A stretch of DNA of 64,000 nucleotides, taken from Azospirillum brasilense (GTDB lineage: Bacteria; Pseudomonadota; Alphaproteobacteria; Rickettsiales; UBA3002). Position 1 is the stretch's first letter; each line of letters starts with the position of its first letter. Shown piece after piece: positions 56,135-64,000 of this stretch. The DNA lies in the NCBI GenBank assembly GCA_003241645.1, contig QFOX01000001.1:1-64000 (forward strand), written 5' to 3'. The position numbers were made by a program, and so were the translations under genes. The notes below the pieces were generated by a model that was not told the DNA's origin, did no database searches, and saw nothing but the letters and a program-made list of their open reading frames with translations.

Positions 56135-57100
56135 CTAGATATCCACGTTGATCATTTGTTTGACCACGAAGATACAGATCACCAGCAGGGTGACCGAGGT
56201 GCCGAACAGCGTCATGCCCAGCGGGTCGGTCCAGAAGGCGGAAAGGTAATCCGGCTTCATCACGTAGAGCACGCAGAACACGAACACCGGCAGCGAGCCG
56301 AGGATCCATGCGGTGGCGCGGCCTTCCGAGGTCATGGCGCGGATCTTGTGGCGCAGCTGTTTGCGCTTACGGATGATGCTGGAGAGGTTACCAATGATCT
56401 CGGCGAGGTTGCCGCCGGTTTCCTGTTGCACGGAAAGCACCACCACGAAGAAGCGGATGTCCGGCTGGTTGATGCGCAGCGACAGGCGTTGCAGCGCGTC
56501 CTGCAGGCTGCGGCCAAGGGCCACATCGTCCACCACTTGGCGGAATTCTTCTTTCACCGGGCTCTCGGCATTCTCGGCAAGCATTTGCAATGCAACGGAA
56601 AGCGGGAAGCCCGAGCGCACCGAACGCACGATCATGTCGAGCGCATCGGGGAACTGGTCGATGAACTGGCGGTTGCGCTTGCGCACCTTTTTCATGCAAT
56701 GGCGGTAGGGAATGTAATAGCCCAGAATGAGCGCCAGCAGCAGGCCGGCCGCACCCATGCCAATGGCGGTGAACAGGATGGCGCCCACCGTGAAGCCCAT
56801 GACCATGAGGATGAGCAGCTGTTTCAGGTCGTTCTGGTAGCCCGCCTGCAGCCCGGCCTCGTAGATCGGGCGCATGATGGGCGAGCCGAAAATGGTGCGC
56901 ACCAGCGGCGATTCCTCGCCCAGCTGCTCACGCAGGATGGATTGCTGGTCGTTGTCGGTGCTGCGTGTTTCCTCGTAAATGCGGTCCAGCGCCTGACGCA
57001 CATGGTCGCCCGAATCCTCGGGCACGGCTTTCGGGAAAAGGACGACGAATGCCACATAGCTGAGAATGCCGACGCCCAATGCTGCAAGTAATACGCTCAT
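56135..57100 (-). CDS. tadB: Tad pilus assembly protein TadB (type II secretion F domain)
   Basis: 321 residues with the same overall design as TadC: an N-terminal helix (LLAALGVGILSYVAFVVLF), a helix pair near residues 95-130, and the GspF domain with QFPDALDMIVRSVRSGFPLSVAL and FVVVLSVQQETGGNLAEII. Two C-terminal helices follow (AWILGSLPVFVFCVLYVM, LFGTSVTLLVICIFVV). Partner of TadC in the platform driven by the CpaF ATPase. Ten bases from tadA. Confidence 0.9.
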   Translation of the reverse strand: MSVLLAALGVGILSYVAFVVLFPKAVPEDSGDHVRQALDRIYEETRSTDNDQQSILREQLGEESPLVRTIFGSPIMRPIYEAGLQAGYQNDLKQLLILMVMGFTVGAILFTAIGMGAAGLLLALILGYYIPYRHCMKKVRKRNRQFIDQFPDALDMIVRSVRSGFPLSVALQMLAENAESPVKEEFRQVVDDVALGRSLQDALQRLSLRINQPDIRFFVVVLSVQQETGGNLAEIIGNLSSIIRKRKQLRHKIRAMTSEGRATAWILGSLPVFVFCVLYVMKPDYLSAFWTDPLGMTLFGTSVTLLVICIFVVKQMINVDI

Positions 57101-57110
57101 GGCTTAAGCC

Positions 57111-58523
57111 TTAGGGTTGACGGTTCAAACATGCAAGCATCTCGTTCGCCAGACCGAAATATTCTGCGCGTTGCAGCGATTCGGGCTGCACCGGATGGCA
57201 GACATATTCGCCGCGCAGGCTGCCATCTTCGTTGACGCCGTGGTTCACGTACGAAAACAGGGTCTGGGTGGTGATGTTGCCACCATCGAACCCGGTCACT
57301 TCTTCGATATGGGTGATGCGGCGCTTGCCGTCGCGCATGCGCTGCACCTGCACGATCAGCTGGATCGCGCTGGAGATCTGGTAACGCAGCGAGCTGGGCT
57401 CCACCTTCACGCCCGACATGGCCACGAGGTTTTCCACGCGGCTCAGGCAGTCTTTCGGGGAGTTGGAGTGGATGGTCGCCATGGAGCCGTCGTGGCCGGT
57501 ATTCATGGCCGAGAGTACGTCGATCACCTCGTCGCCGCGGATCTCGCCGAGGATGATGCGGTCCGGGCGCATGCGCAGGGCGTTCTTCACCAGCTGGCGC
57601 TGCGTGATCTCGCCGCGGCCCTCGGTCGAGGAGGGGCGTGTCTCCAGCCGCAGCACGTGCGGCTGGTGCAGTTGCAGCTCGGCCGCATCCTCGATGGTGA
57701 TGATGCGTTCGCCCGCGTCGATATGGCCGGAAAGCGCGTTCAACAGCGTGGTTTTACCCGAACCGGTACCGCCGGAGATGATGATGTTCAGGCGGATGGC
57801 CCCGGCGATCGACAGGAATTGCACCATTTGCGGGCTCATCGAGTCGTATTTCAGGTAGTCCGACAGCGGCATTTTGTTCTTTTTGAACTTACGGATGGAC
57901 ACAAGGCACCCATCCAGCGCCAGCGGCGGGATAATGGCGTTGAAGCGCGAGCCGTCGGGCATGCGCGCATCCACCATCGGGTTTGCCTCGTCAATGCGGC
58001 GGCCCACACGGCTGACAATGCGTTGGATGATGCCGGTGAGGTGCTGTTCGCTGGCGAATTTGATGTCGCTGAGCAGGATGCGGCCATGCCGCTCGATGAA
58101 CACGCGCTGCGCGGTGTTGATCATGATGTCGTTCACATCCGCGTCGCGCAGCAGCGGCTCGATCGGGCCGAAGCCGAGGATCTCGTCCTGCGCTTGCGAT
58201 TTGATGAGGTTGATCTGCTGCGTCGTCAGCGGGATCTGGATGCTGGGCAGGATCTTGTCGCTGGCCTCTTCCACGCGGCGGCGCTTCCTCTCCATCGGCA
58301 GGGCTTCCAGCGCCTGGAAATCGATCAAATCCAGCAGGCCGTTGATGAGGGCCATGCGCGCTTCACGGTAGGAAGCGGTCTCCAGATTGGCATCGAGGTA
58401 GAAGATGTGGCCTTCGGGAGCGCTGGGCGGGTTCGCACTGGTCAGCGAGGCGCCGACCACGGCACCCTGTGGGGGCAGGCCGTGTTCCTGATGGCCGAAA
58501 TCAACATGCTTTTTCCCGAACAT
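57111..58523 (-). CDS. cpaF: Tad pilus assembly ATPase CpaF/TadA
   Basis: 470 residues of the GspE/VirB11-like secretion ATPase family. Walker A is in IIISGGTGSGKTTLLNALSG, the Asp box/Walker B region is RPDRIILGEIRGDEVIDVLSAM, and the His box is GHDGSMATIHSNS. The N-terminal two-helix region (LIKSQAQDEILGFGPIEPLL) is the usual CpaF adaptor. It powers extension and perhaps retraction of Flp pili. It lies 11 bases after cpaE. Confidence 0.94.
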   Translation of the reverse strand: MFGKKHVDFGHQEHGLPPQGAVVGASLTSANPPSAPEGHIFYLDANLETASYREARMALINGLLDLIDFQALEALPMERKRRRVEEASDKILPSIQIPLTTQQINLIKSQAQDEILGFGPIEPLLRDADVNDIMINTAQRVFIERHGRILLSDIKFASEQHLTGIIQRIVSRVGRRIDEANPMVDARMPDGSRFNAIIPPLALDGCLVSIRKFKKNKMPLSDYLKYDSMSPQMVQFLSIAGAIRLNIIISGGTGSGKTTLLNALSGHIDAGERIITIEDAAELQLHQPHVLRLETRPSSTEGRGEITQRQLVKNALRMRPDRIILGEIRGDEVIDVLSAMNTGHDGSMATIHSNSPKDCLSRVENLVAMSGVKVEPSSLRYQISSAIQLIVQVQRMRDGKRRITHIEEVTGFDGGNITTQTLFSYVNHGVNEDGSLRGEYVCHPVQPESLQRAEYFGLANEMLACLNRQP

Positions 58524-58534
58524 GCGCTGTGCCC

Positions 58535-59755
58535 TTATTTACTGAAACGTGCGAAAAGCCCGGCGCGTGCGGCGGTGGCTTCCGTGGTTTCCGGGGCGGA
58601 AAGGCCGGCCAGGCCACGGGCCATTTTCATGATGTCGCTGGCGAGCGCGCTCGGTTCCATTTCCATCACGGTCTGGGCGGCGGCTTCGGCGGCCACGATC
58701 GTTTTGATGTCGTTGTTCAACGTGTAGCGCACCGGGCTGCCGCAGACGCGCTCGAAATCCTTCTGCTCGATGGCTTCTTTGAACTTCGCGCCGGAACGGT
58801 TGACCACGGTATGCACGCGGTCAAGCGGCACGTTGATCTCGCGGAAGGCGCGCATCATGCGGGCAGCGTGGCTGACCGATTTGAGCCAGAGCTGCGCCAC
58901 CAGCACCAGATGGGTGGATTGCTGGCACGCGGTGGCGACCCACGGCAGCCACACATGCGGCAGGTCGATGATGACGTTATCGTAGTTCTGTTTCAGGATA
59001 TTGACCAGATCGCGCACGGCCTCGGCGCTGACGCTGGGCAGGTAACGCAATTCGGCGGGCGCGGTGATCACGTGCAGTTTGCCGTAATTCGCCACCATGC
59101 GCTTGATCAGCATGGCATCGGTGCCGCGTTCGGGGTGGTCGAACAGGTCGCGGATGCCGTACTGGTTCTGCAGCGCCAGATGCTTGGCGACCATGCCGAA
59201 CTGGTAGTCCATATCCACCAGCACGGTGGTGCCGTTGAAAAGTTGGCTCATGGCATAGGCGGTGTTGAGCGCCGCGGTGGAGGCCCCGTCGCCGGATGCG
59301 GCGCTGAGGAAGGTGATGACGCGTTTCTCGGAGCCCAGCGCCATGGTCGGGGCAGGGGCCACGACCGGTGCGGCGGGCGCGGCCGGGCGGATGGGGGCGC
59401 GCAGCGCTTCCACCAGGTCGGCCGGGTTGGCGGGCATGGGCAGGTAATCGATCACGCCGCGGCTGATGAGCCCGCGATAGAGCTGCACGTCGTTCGCATC
59501 GCCCACCGCGATCACGCGGGTGTCCGGCTCGCACTGCTCGGCGAGCACGTCGATCTCCGGCAGGATCTGCTGGCCGTGGCTGCCGATATCCAGCACGATG
59601 TGCGACGGCGAGAAGCCCTGCGCGGCGAGGTGCTGCGCGGCCTGCGACGGCAGGCCGACAAAGATCTGTGCGGAACCGGGTGCTGCGATCTGTGCAACGG
59701 CCTCGGCCCAGGGTTGGCGGGAAGGATCGGAAAGGATAAAGAATAACGCGCGCAT
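58535..59755 (-). CDS. cpaE: Pilus localisation protein CpaE/TadZ (MinD-like)
   Basis: 406 residues. An N-terminal atypical receiver domain (RVIAVGDANDVQLYRGLISR, GVIDYLPMPANPADLVEAL) is followed by a MinD/ParA-like ATPase. Its P-loop is FLSAASGDGASTAALNTAYAM; the usual Lys of GKGG-GKT is missing, as reported for many TadZ proteins, so ATP turnover is doubtful. DLPHVWLPWVATACQQSTHL is the Walker B/switch region. It positions the Tad machine at the cell pole. It precedes cpaF; 87 bases separate it from cpaD. Confidence 0.88.
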   Translation of the reverse strand: MRALFFILSDPSRQPWAEAVAQIAAPGSAQIFVGLPSQAAQHLAAQGFSPSHIVLDIGSHGQQILPEIDVLAEQCEPDTRVIAVGDANDVQLYRGLISRGVIDYLPMPANPADLVEALRAPIRPAAPAAPVVAPAPTMALGSEKRVITFLSAASGDGASTAALNTAYAMSQLFNGTTVLVDMDYQFGMVAKHLALQNQYGIRDLFDHPERGTDAMLIKRMVANYGKLHVITAPAELRYLPSVSAEAVRDLVNILKQNYDNVIIDLPHVWLPWVATACQQSTHLVLVAQLWLKSVSHAARMMRAFREINVPLDRVHTVVNRSGAKFKEAIEQKDFERVCGSPVRYTLNNDIKTIVAAEAAAQTVMEMEPSALASDIMKMARGLAGLSAPETTEATAARAGLFARFSK

Positions 59756-59842
59756 GGAGCCCCTAGTGCGATGGAGTCATGCTGATGTTATAACGGCTTA
59801 CGCGCCCGCGTGCAACGTAACCCTAAGCAAGAACGAACGATT

Positions 59843-60433
59843 TTAGTCGCTCTGTGCTGATTGGGTCACCGACTGGTCTACCGAGTAAGCAGGCTTTGCG
59901 GCATTCGGGATGTAAGCGCGTGCGCGTGCCTGCACCGCGTTGGTGGCCGGCGGCACATCCGTCAGGTTCGGGCTGATGAATTGCTGCTTGTTCGACACGT
60001 GCTGCACCATGTTGGCGGCAATGGAGCACCCGAACGACGGATGCGGCGCGTTATACGGGTTGCGGCTGTTATCGACGAATTGCTGGCGGCAATCACGCGC
60101 CAGCAGGCGCTCATACACCAGGGCCACGCTGTATTCGCCCGAGGGGACGGTCATGGTGGGCACGCCGTGCAGGTCCAGCACTTTCAGGGCTTCGGTGCAG
60201 CGCGGGTCGCCTTCGTTGCAATACAGTTCGGCGCGTGTGGGCTGGTCATTCTTGATCCAGGTGGAAAGCTCGGCAAGGGCGGGCTGGTCGGCCACGCTGA
60301 GGTTGACCACCTCGGACGAGACATCGAGCAGCGATTCCGGCGTGCCGCGGTTGTAGAAGGCGGATGCCGGGGGTTTGGTGCAGGCGGAGAGGGCCAGTGC
60401 CGAAACAACGAGAACGGTGGTGATACGACGCAT
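59843..60433 (-). CDS. cpaD: Pilus lipoprotein CpaD
   Basis: 196 residues, lipoprotein signal VLVVSALALSAC (lipobox LSAC), then CpaD family features: ARDCRQQFVDNSRNPYNAP, FGCSIAANMVQHV and QQFISPNLTDVP. It is an outer-membrane lipoprotein that supports the secretin CpaC. A single cysteine pair is in LYCNEGDPRCTE. It lies 8 bases after cpaC, consistent with an operon. Confidence 0.85.
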   Translation of the reverse strand: MRRITTVLVVSALALSACTKPPASAFYNRGTPESLLDVSSEVVNLSVADQPALAELSTWIKNDQPTRAELYCNEGDPRCTEALKVLDLHGVPTMTVPSGEYSVALVYERLLARDCRQQFVDNSRNPYNAPHPSFGCSIAANMVQHVSNKQQFISPNLTDVPPATNAVQARARAYIPNAAKPAYSVDQSVTQSAQSD

Positions 60434-60441
60434 AACTACTC

Positions 60442-61914
60442 CTAATCCACCATGAAGCCCGAGGGGCCTTCGACGCTGGGGTTATTGCCACGCGTGCCGC
60501 TCATGGCACCGAAGAAGATGCTCTCCATGAAGCTCGCGGGTTTGAAATCATCGGTCGGAAGCTTCACGTCGCTGCCTTTGAGCGGATCCACGAGGTACGG
60601 GGTGACCGCGATGACCAGTTCGGTCTCGTTGCGTTGGAACGAGGTGGAGCGGAACAGTGCCGAGAGGACGGGAATTTCACCCACGCCCGGCAGCTCGTCG
60701 ATCTGGCTGATCATGTTGTCGCGGATGAGGCCGGCGATCATGAAGCTTTCGCCGGGGGCCAGTTCCACCGTGGTGGAGGCGCGGCGGGTGACGATGGACG
60801 GCGCCGTAAAGCCATCCGACGTTTCGATCACGCGCTCGTTGCTGATCTCGGACACTTCCGGGTTCACCTGAATGCGCAGGCGGTTCTCGCTGAGCACGTA
60901 CGGGGTGAATTTCAGCGCCACACCGAAGGGTTTGTATTCGATGGTGGTGGTGCCAAGCTGCTGGGGTACCGGAATCGGGAATTCACCGCCCGCGAGGAAC
61001 TGGGCTTCTTCGCCGGAAAGCGCCACAAGGTTCGGCTCGGCAAGCACTTTCAGGATACCGTCACGCTCCAGCGCGTCCACCGCGGCGGCAAGGTCAAAGC
61101 CGGCAAGTTCACCGGTAACGCGGCTGATGCCGAACGCATCCGAGCTTTCGGAGAAGGAGAACTGGCCGGGGGCAAAGGTCGGCACGTCGCCGGTCACGTT
61201 CCCGAAGCGACCCGCGCCGGTGCCCAGCTGGAAGCCGCTGGTGCCACCGTTGAAGGCGGTCAGGTTCACGCCGAGATTCTTCAGCGCGCTGCGCTGGATC
61301 TCACCGATACGGATGCGCAGCATGACCTGCTGGCCCGCGCTGATCTTCATCAGGTTGATGATGGGCGATACTTCGCCCGCGGTAACGTCATTGCCTTCTA
61401 CGAATTTCTTGCGACTGCTCGCCTGCTCGCCAACCAGCTTACCACGTACGAATTCTTCCGCGATCTCAATGGCAGTTGCGGCGGATTCGGCGCTGGAGAT
61501 CGTGCCGGTCAGGGCCATACGGGTGTTGATCATGCTCACGCCGATGCGTTCATTGGGCAGGTATTCACGCAGTGCACGGCGAACGGCCGGCAGGTCGTAG
61601 GTCACGGAAACATCCATCGAGCGGATGAGTTTATGGTCGGCATCGAACACGCGCAGGGTCGTCTGGCCCACATTCTTGCCAATGACCGATACTTTACGCT
61701 TCCCGTGCACGAACACGTCGGCCACGTCGGGGTCGGTAATGATGACCTCGCTCATATCGGACGAGGTGGTCACCAGTTCGGAGCGGTTGATCGGCACGTA
61801 GAAGGCCGAAGAAGCAGCGAAGCTCGGCGCGGCGACGAGGCATGCCATGCTCAGCAGGGCGGCGCGGGCGAAAGGTTTCACGGTCGAAAACAACATGGTG
61901 GGGCTCATCGTCAT
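60442..61914 (-). CDS. cpaC: Tad pilus secretin CpaC/RcpA
   Basis: 490 residues with a signal peptide (ARAALLSMACLVAAPSFAAS). The N-terminal pilus-associated domain (ITDPDVADVFVHGKRKVSVIGK) is followed by a BON-like stretch (LREYLPNERIGVSMINTRMAL) and the secretin domain (RIRIGEIQRSALKNLGV, GEIPVLSALFRSTSFQRNETE, then LVIAVTPYLVDPL). It forms the outer-membrane pore for the pilus. The start at 61914 overlaps the cpaB stop (ATGA); later ATGs at 61908 and 61896 are possible. Confidence 0.93.
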   Translation of the reverse strand: MTMSPTMLFSTVKPFARAALLSMACLVAAPSFAASSAFYVPINRSELVTTSSDMSEVIITDPDVADVFVHGKRKVSVIGKNVGQTTLRVFDADHKLIRSMDVSVTYDLPAVRRALREYLPNERIGVSMINTRMALTGTISSAESAATAIEIAEEFVRGKLVGEQASSRKKFVEGNDVTAGEVSPIINLMKISAGQQVMLRIRIGEIQRSALKNLGVNLTAFNGGTSGFQLGTGAGRFGNVTGDVPTFAPGQFSFSESSDAFGISRVTGELAGFDLAAAVDALERDGILKVLAEPNLVALSGEEAQFLAGGEFPIPVPQQLGTTTIEYKPFGVALKFTPYVLSENRLRIQVNPEVSEISNERVIETSDGFTAPSIVTRRASTTVELAPGESFMIAGLIRDNMISQIDELPGVGEIPVLSALFRSTSFQRNETELVIAVTPYLVDPLKGSDVKLPTDDFKPASFMESIFFGAMSGTRGNNPSVEGPSGFMVD

Positions 61915-62861
61915 TGGGCTACAGGGGCGTTGGGCGATTGAAGAAGGGCGGCAGCGGCTGCGGCATCCAGCGGTGCGGCACTTTCGCTTTCACTTTCGCC
62001 GGCTTCGATGCCGCGCACGACAAGCACGCCACCCGTGTTGCCCGAGGCACCACCGGTGGTGCCGAATTCGGGCACTTGCGAAATATCCTGATTGCCGGTC
62101 ACGGTCAGCGGGTCAGCGGTCTCACGATCGGCCAGCGAACGCAGGGCGAGGGTGAGGGTGCCTTTCTGCTGGCCAAGGCGCAGGCGCTGCGCATCGGCCG
62201 GGCTGACCATGAGCGATACCGAGCGCGGTACGATCAGGTTGCCCTGTTCATCGGTTGCGCCGGCGCCGCTTGCGCGCTGGTCAACCGCCACGACTTTCGC
62301 GTTGGTGAGCAGGGTCTCGGTCACCGAATCGGTTTCCTCGCGGCCTTGCGGGCGGCCTTGCTCGTTGCTGGGCGGGAACACCCATTTTTTAATGTCGTGG
62401 GTCAGGATCACGTCCACGAAGTCGCCGGGGAAGACAAAGCCCGCCACGCCTTCGATCTCGTTGGTCTGGATGGTGATCACGCGCATGCCCTTGGGGATCG
62501 AGCCGGCGAGGAAGTTGGGGTCGTTCATGTTGCTGAGCTTCGACAGCAGGATCGGCTCCTGCTGCTGGAAGGGCGCGCGGCTGATCATGCCTTCGATCTT
62601 CTGGTCGCTGTCGGTGGTCACGAAACCGTCGAGCACTAGGTGGCTGGGCCATGCCTGCACGGCAATCATGTCGGCCGTGACGGTGGTGCCTACCGCGATC
62701 GGCTGGGCCGCCACGTAAATATTCGTGGTTTGTACGGGTTGCGCCGCGGCAGTATCGCCGGGCTGGGGCGCCGGGGCGTCATTGCCGCCCGACATGCGAA
62801 GTACGATTACCGCTGCGACAGCAGCCAACACAATCGCCGCAATTAAACCACCGAAACGCAT
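61911..62861 (-). CDS. cpaB: Flp pilus assembly protein CpaB/RcpC
   Basis: 316 residues. An N-terminal membrane helix (GGLIAAIVLAAVAAVIVLRM), a SAF-like domain (VAAQPIAVGTTVTADMIAVQAW), RMRVITI-type motif (PKGMRVITIQTNEIEGVAGF) and VFPGDFVDVILTHDI identify it. It is periplasmic and links CpaC with the inner-membrane complex. It is the first gene of the Tad cluster; no flp pilin or cpaA prepilin peptidase gene lies upstream. The 237-base gap to guaA contains only a possible TTGCATTGCAG site (62981-62991) and promoters. Confidence 0.9.
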   Translation of the reverse strand: MRFGGLIAAIVLAAVAAVIVLRMSGGNDAPAPQPGDTAAAQPVQTTNIYVAAQPIAVGTTVTADMIAVQAWPSHLVLDGFVTTDSDQKIEGMISRAPFQQQEPILLSKLSNMNDPNFLAGSIPKGMRVITIQTNEIEGVAGFVFPGDFVDVILTHDIKKWVFPPSNEQGRPQGREETDSVTETLLTNAKVVAVDQRASGAGATDEQGNLIVPRSVSLMVSPADAQRLRLGQQKGTLTLALRSLADRETADPLTVTGNQDISQVPEFGTTGGASGNTGGVLVVRGIEAGESESESAAPLDAAAAAALLQSPNAPVAQ

Positions 62862-62980
62862 AACCAGCTTACCCCAAATGATAATACACGTGTTGCGCTG
62901 CCTGAAACGGCGACGCGTTTTTATCTTATTGTGCAGTACTTACCCATAGGCCGCCGGGTGCGTCAAGCGAATATACCGCG

Positions 62981-62991
62981 CTGCAATGCAA
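62981..62991. promoter_or_regulatory. Single TTGCANTGCAA-like palindrome between cpaB and guaA
   Basis: CTGCAATGCAA differs at one base from the phasin operator TTGCAGTGCAA pattern. It is a single site in a divergent promoter region and may be chance. Confidence 0.25.
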
Positions 62992-63098
62992 CTCGGGGTG
63001 TTTATTGGCCGATGTGTGGTCTTGCCCAAAAATCCTGTTGCCCGCCCATGAACGCTCGCTATGGTGCCGCATATTTTGCACAGGCAGAGGTAATTCCC

Positions 63099-64000
63099 AT
63101 GAACGCGCATGAGCGCATCCTTATCTTGGATTTTGGTAGCCAGGTCACCCAACTGATCGCCCGTCGCGTGCGCGAGGCAGGCGTTTACAGCGAGGTGAAG
63201 CCCTGCACCACCCCGCTGCAGGCCATCCGCGATTTCAACCCACAGGGCATTATCCTGTCCGGCGGCCCGGCCTCGGTGCATCACGGTTCGGCCCCCAAAG
63301 TGGACAAAGAGATCTTTGCGCTGGGCGTGCCGGTGTTCGGCATTTGCTACGGCGAACAGCTCATCTGCGACCTGCTGGGCGGCGAAGTGACCCCCGGGGA
63401 CACCCGTGAATTCGGCCGTGCCGAAGTGGAAGCTGTGGCGGATAGCGCCCTGTTCAAGGATGTGTGGAAGCCCGGCCAGAGCTATCAGGTGTGGATGAGC
63501 CATGGCGACAAGGTGAACCGCCTGCCGGCCGGCTTCACCACCATTGCCCGCTCGGCCGGTGCCCCGTTCGCGGCCATTGCCGACGAGGCGCGCCGCATTT
63601 ACGGCGTGCAGTTCCACCCCGAAGTGGTGCACACGCCCGATGGCGCGGCGCTCATTCGCAATTTTGTGCGGCATATCTGCCAGTGCCATGGCGACTGGAG
63701 CATGAAAGCCTTCCGCACCGAGGAAATCGCCCGCATTCGCAAGCAGGTGGGTGCTGGCACGGTCATTTGCGGCCTCTCCGGCGGGGTGGATTCCAGTGTG
63801 GTGGCCAAACTGCTGCACGAGGCCATCGGCAAGCAACTGGTCTGCATTTTCGTGGATACGGGCCTGCTGCGGCTGAACGAAGGCCCGCAGGTGAAGCAGC
63901 GTTTCGAGGAACATTACGGCATTCCGCTGACCTATGTGGATGCCAGCGGCATTTTCATGGGCCGCCTGAAGGGCGTGAGCGACCCCGAGCGCAAGCGCAA
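63099..64000 (+). CDS. guaA: GMP synthase (glutamine-hydrolysing), 3' end outside window
   Basis: 300 codons of the N-terminal part. The class I glutaminase domain has ILILDFGSQVTQLIARRVRE, the Cys nucleophile in PVFGICYGEQ, and His-Glu in GVQFHPEVVHT. The ATP-pyrophosphatase domain starts with the P-loop VICGLSGGVDSSVVAKLLHE. It converts XMP to GMP. A GAGG ribosome-binding site precedes the ATG at 63099. The rest lies beyond the right edge. Confidence 0.96.
   Translation, partial: MNAHERILILDFGSQVTQLIARRVREAGVYSEVKPCTTPLQAIRDFNPQGIILSGGPASVHHGSAPKVDKEIFALGVPVFGICYGEQLICDLLGGEVTPGDTREFGRAEVEAVADSALFKDVWKPGQSYQVWMSHGDKVNRLPAGFTTIARSAGAPFAAIADEARRIYGVQFHPEVVHTPDGAALIRNFVRHICQCHGDWSMKAFRTEEIARIRKQVGAGTVICGLSGGVDSSVVAKLLHEAIGKQLVCIFVDTGLLRLNEGPQVKQRFEEHYGIPLTYVDASGIFMGRLKGVSDPERKR

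Overview
The window comes from a GC-rich (about 60% by eye) alphaproteobacterium. The evidence is gene content and order typical of that class: DUF484-xerC, mltA-smr, ybjN-proC-phasin, lgt-midA-pgeF, uvrC-pgsA, carB-greA, an ELM1-family protein and a Caulobacter-style Tad/Cpa pilus locus. Order and genus cannot be read from the sequence. Both edges cut a gene: a sulfate-binding protein on the left and guaA on the right. I saw no tRNA, rRNA, CRISPR array, transposase or prophage.

Layout. 1-7 kb: sulfate-binding protein (partial), putA, two unknown genes, xerC and DUF484. 7-13 kb: mltA, an Smr protein, an OmpR/EnvZ-type two-component pair, and an unusual coupled pair (a TIKI/EreA-like protein plus a HExxH zincin). 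12.7-14.7 kb: phasin with a clear promoter and paired palindromic operators, proC, ybjN. 15-21 kb: ubiK, hldD, lgt, a MidA-type methyltransferase, pgeF, ilvE, then an intergenic stretch packed with four kinds of repeat. 21-31 kb: pgsA, uvrC, a short-chain reductase, a Kef-type antiporter, prs, rplY, pth, ychF. 31-39 kb: a LysR regulator, small membrane genes, trxB, a peroxiredoxin, and a greA-ELM1-gspF operon. 39-44 kb: carB, an unknown exported protein and carA, translationally coupled. 44-53 kb: PHA depolymerase, a GT87 glycosyltransferase and a TPP-dependent decarboxylase among pilin-like genes. 53-63 kb: uvrB and the Tad genes cpaBCDEF-tadBC.

Two themes stand out. First, seven dispersed paralogues of a class-IV prepilin-like family (at 14.9, 27.7, 44.5, 45.3, 50.5, 51.3 and 52.2 kb) share a near-identical N-terminal helix. 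They also share two cysteine pairs and a glycine/aspartate loop resembling a calcium site, but differ elsewhere. An isolated gspF gene at 36 kb could belong to the machine that assembles them; the Tad locus probably does not. Second, several families of short palindromic repeats are scattered between genes. Three copies sit in frame inside coding sequences: in an Smr protein, in a response-regulator receiver domain, and in a prepilin leader, where the cleavage motif is duplicated. This resembles the Rickettsia palindromic elements and is the most unusual feature here.

Physiology suggested by the genes: PHA storage (phasin, depolymerase), proline synthesis and breakdown (proC, putA), an LPS core (hldD), Tad pili for surface attachment, and standard SOS/NER repair (uvrB, uvrC).
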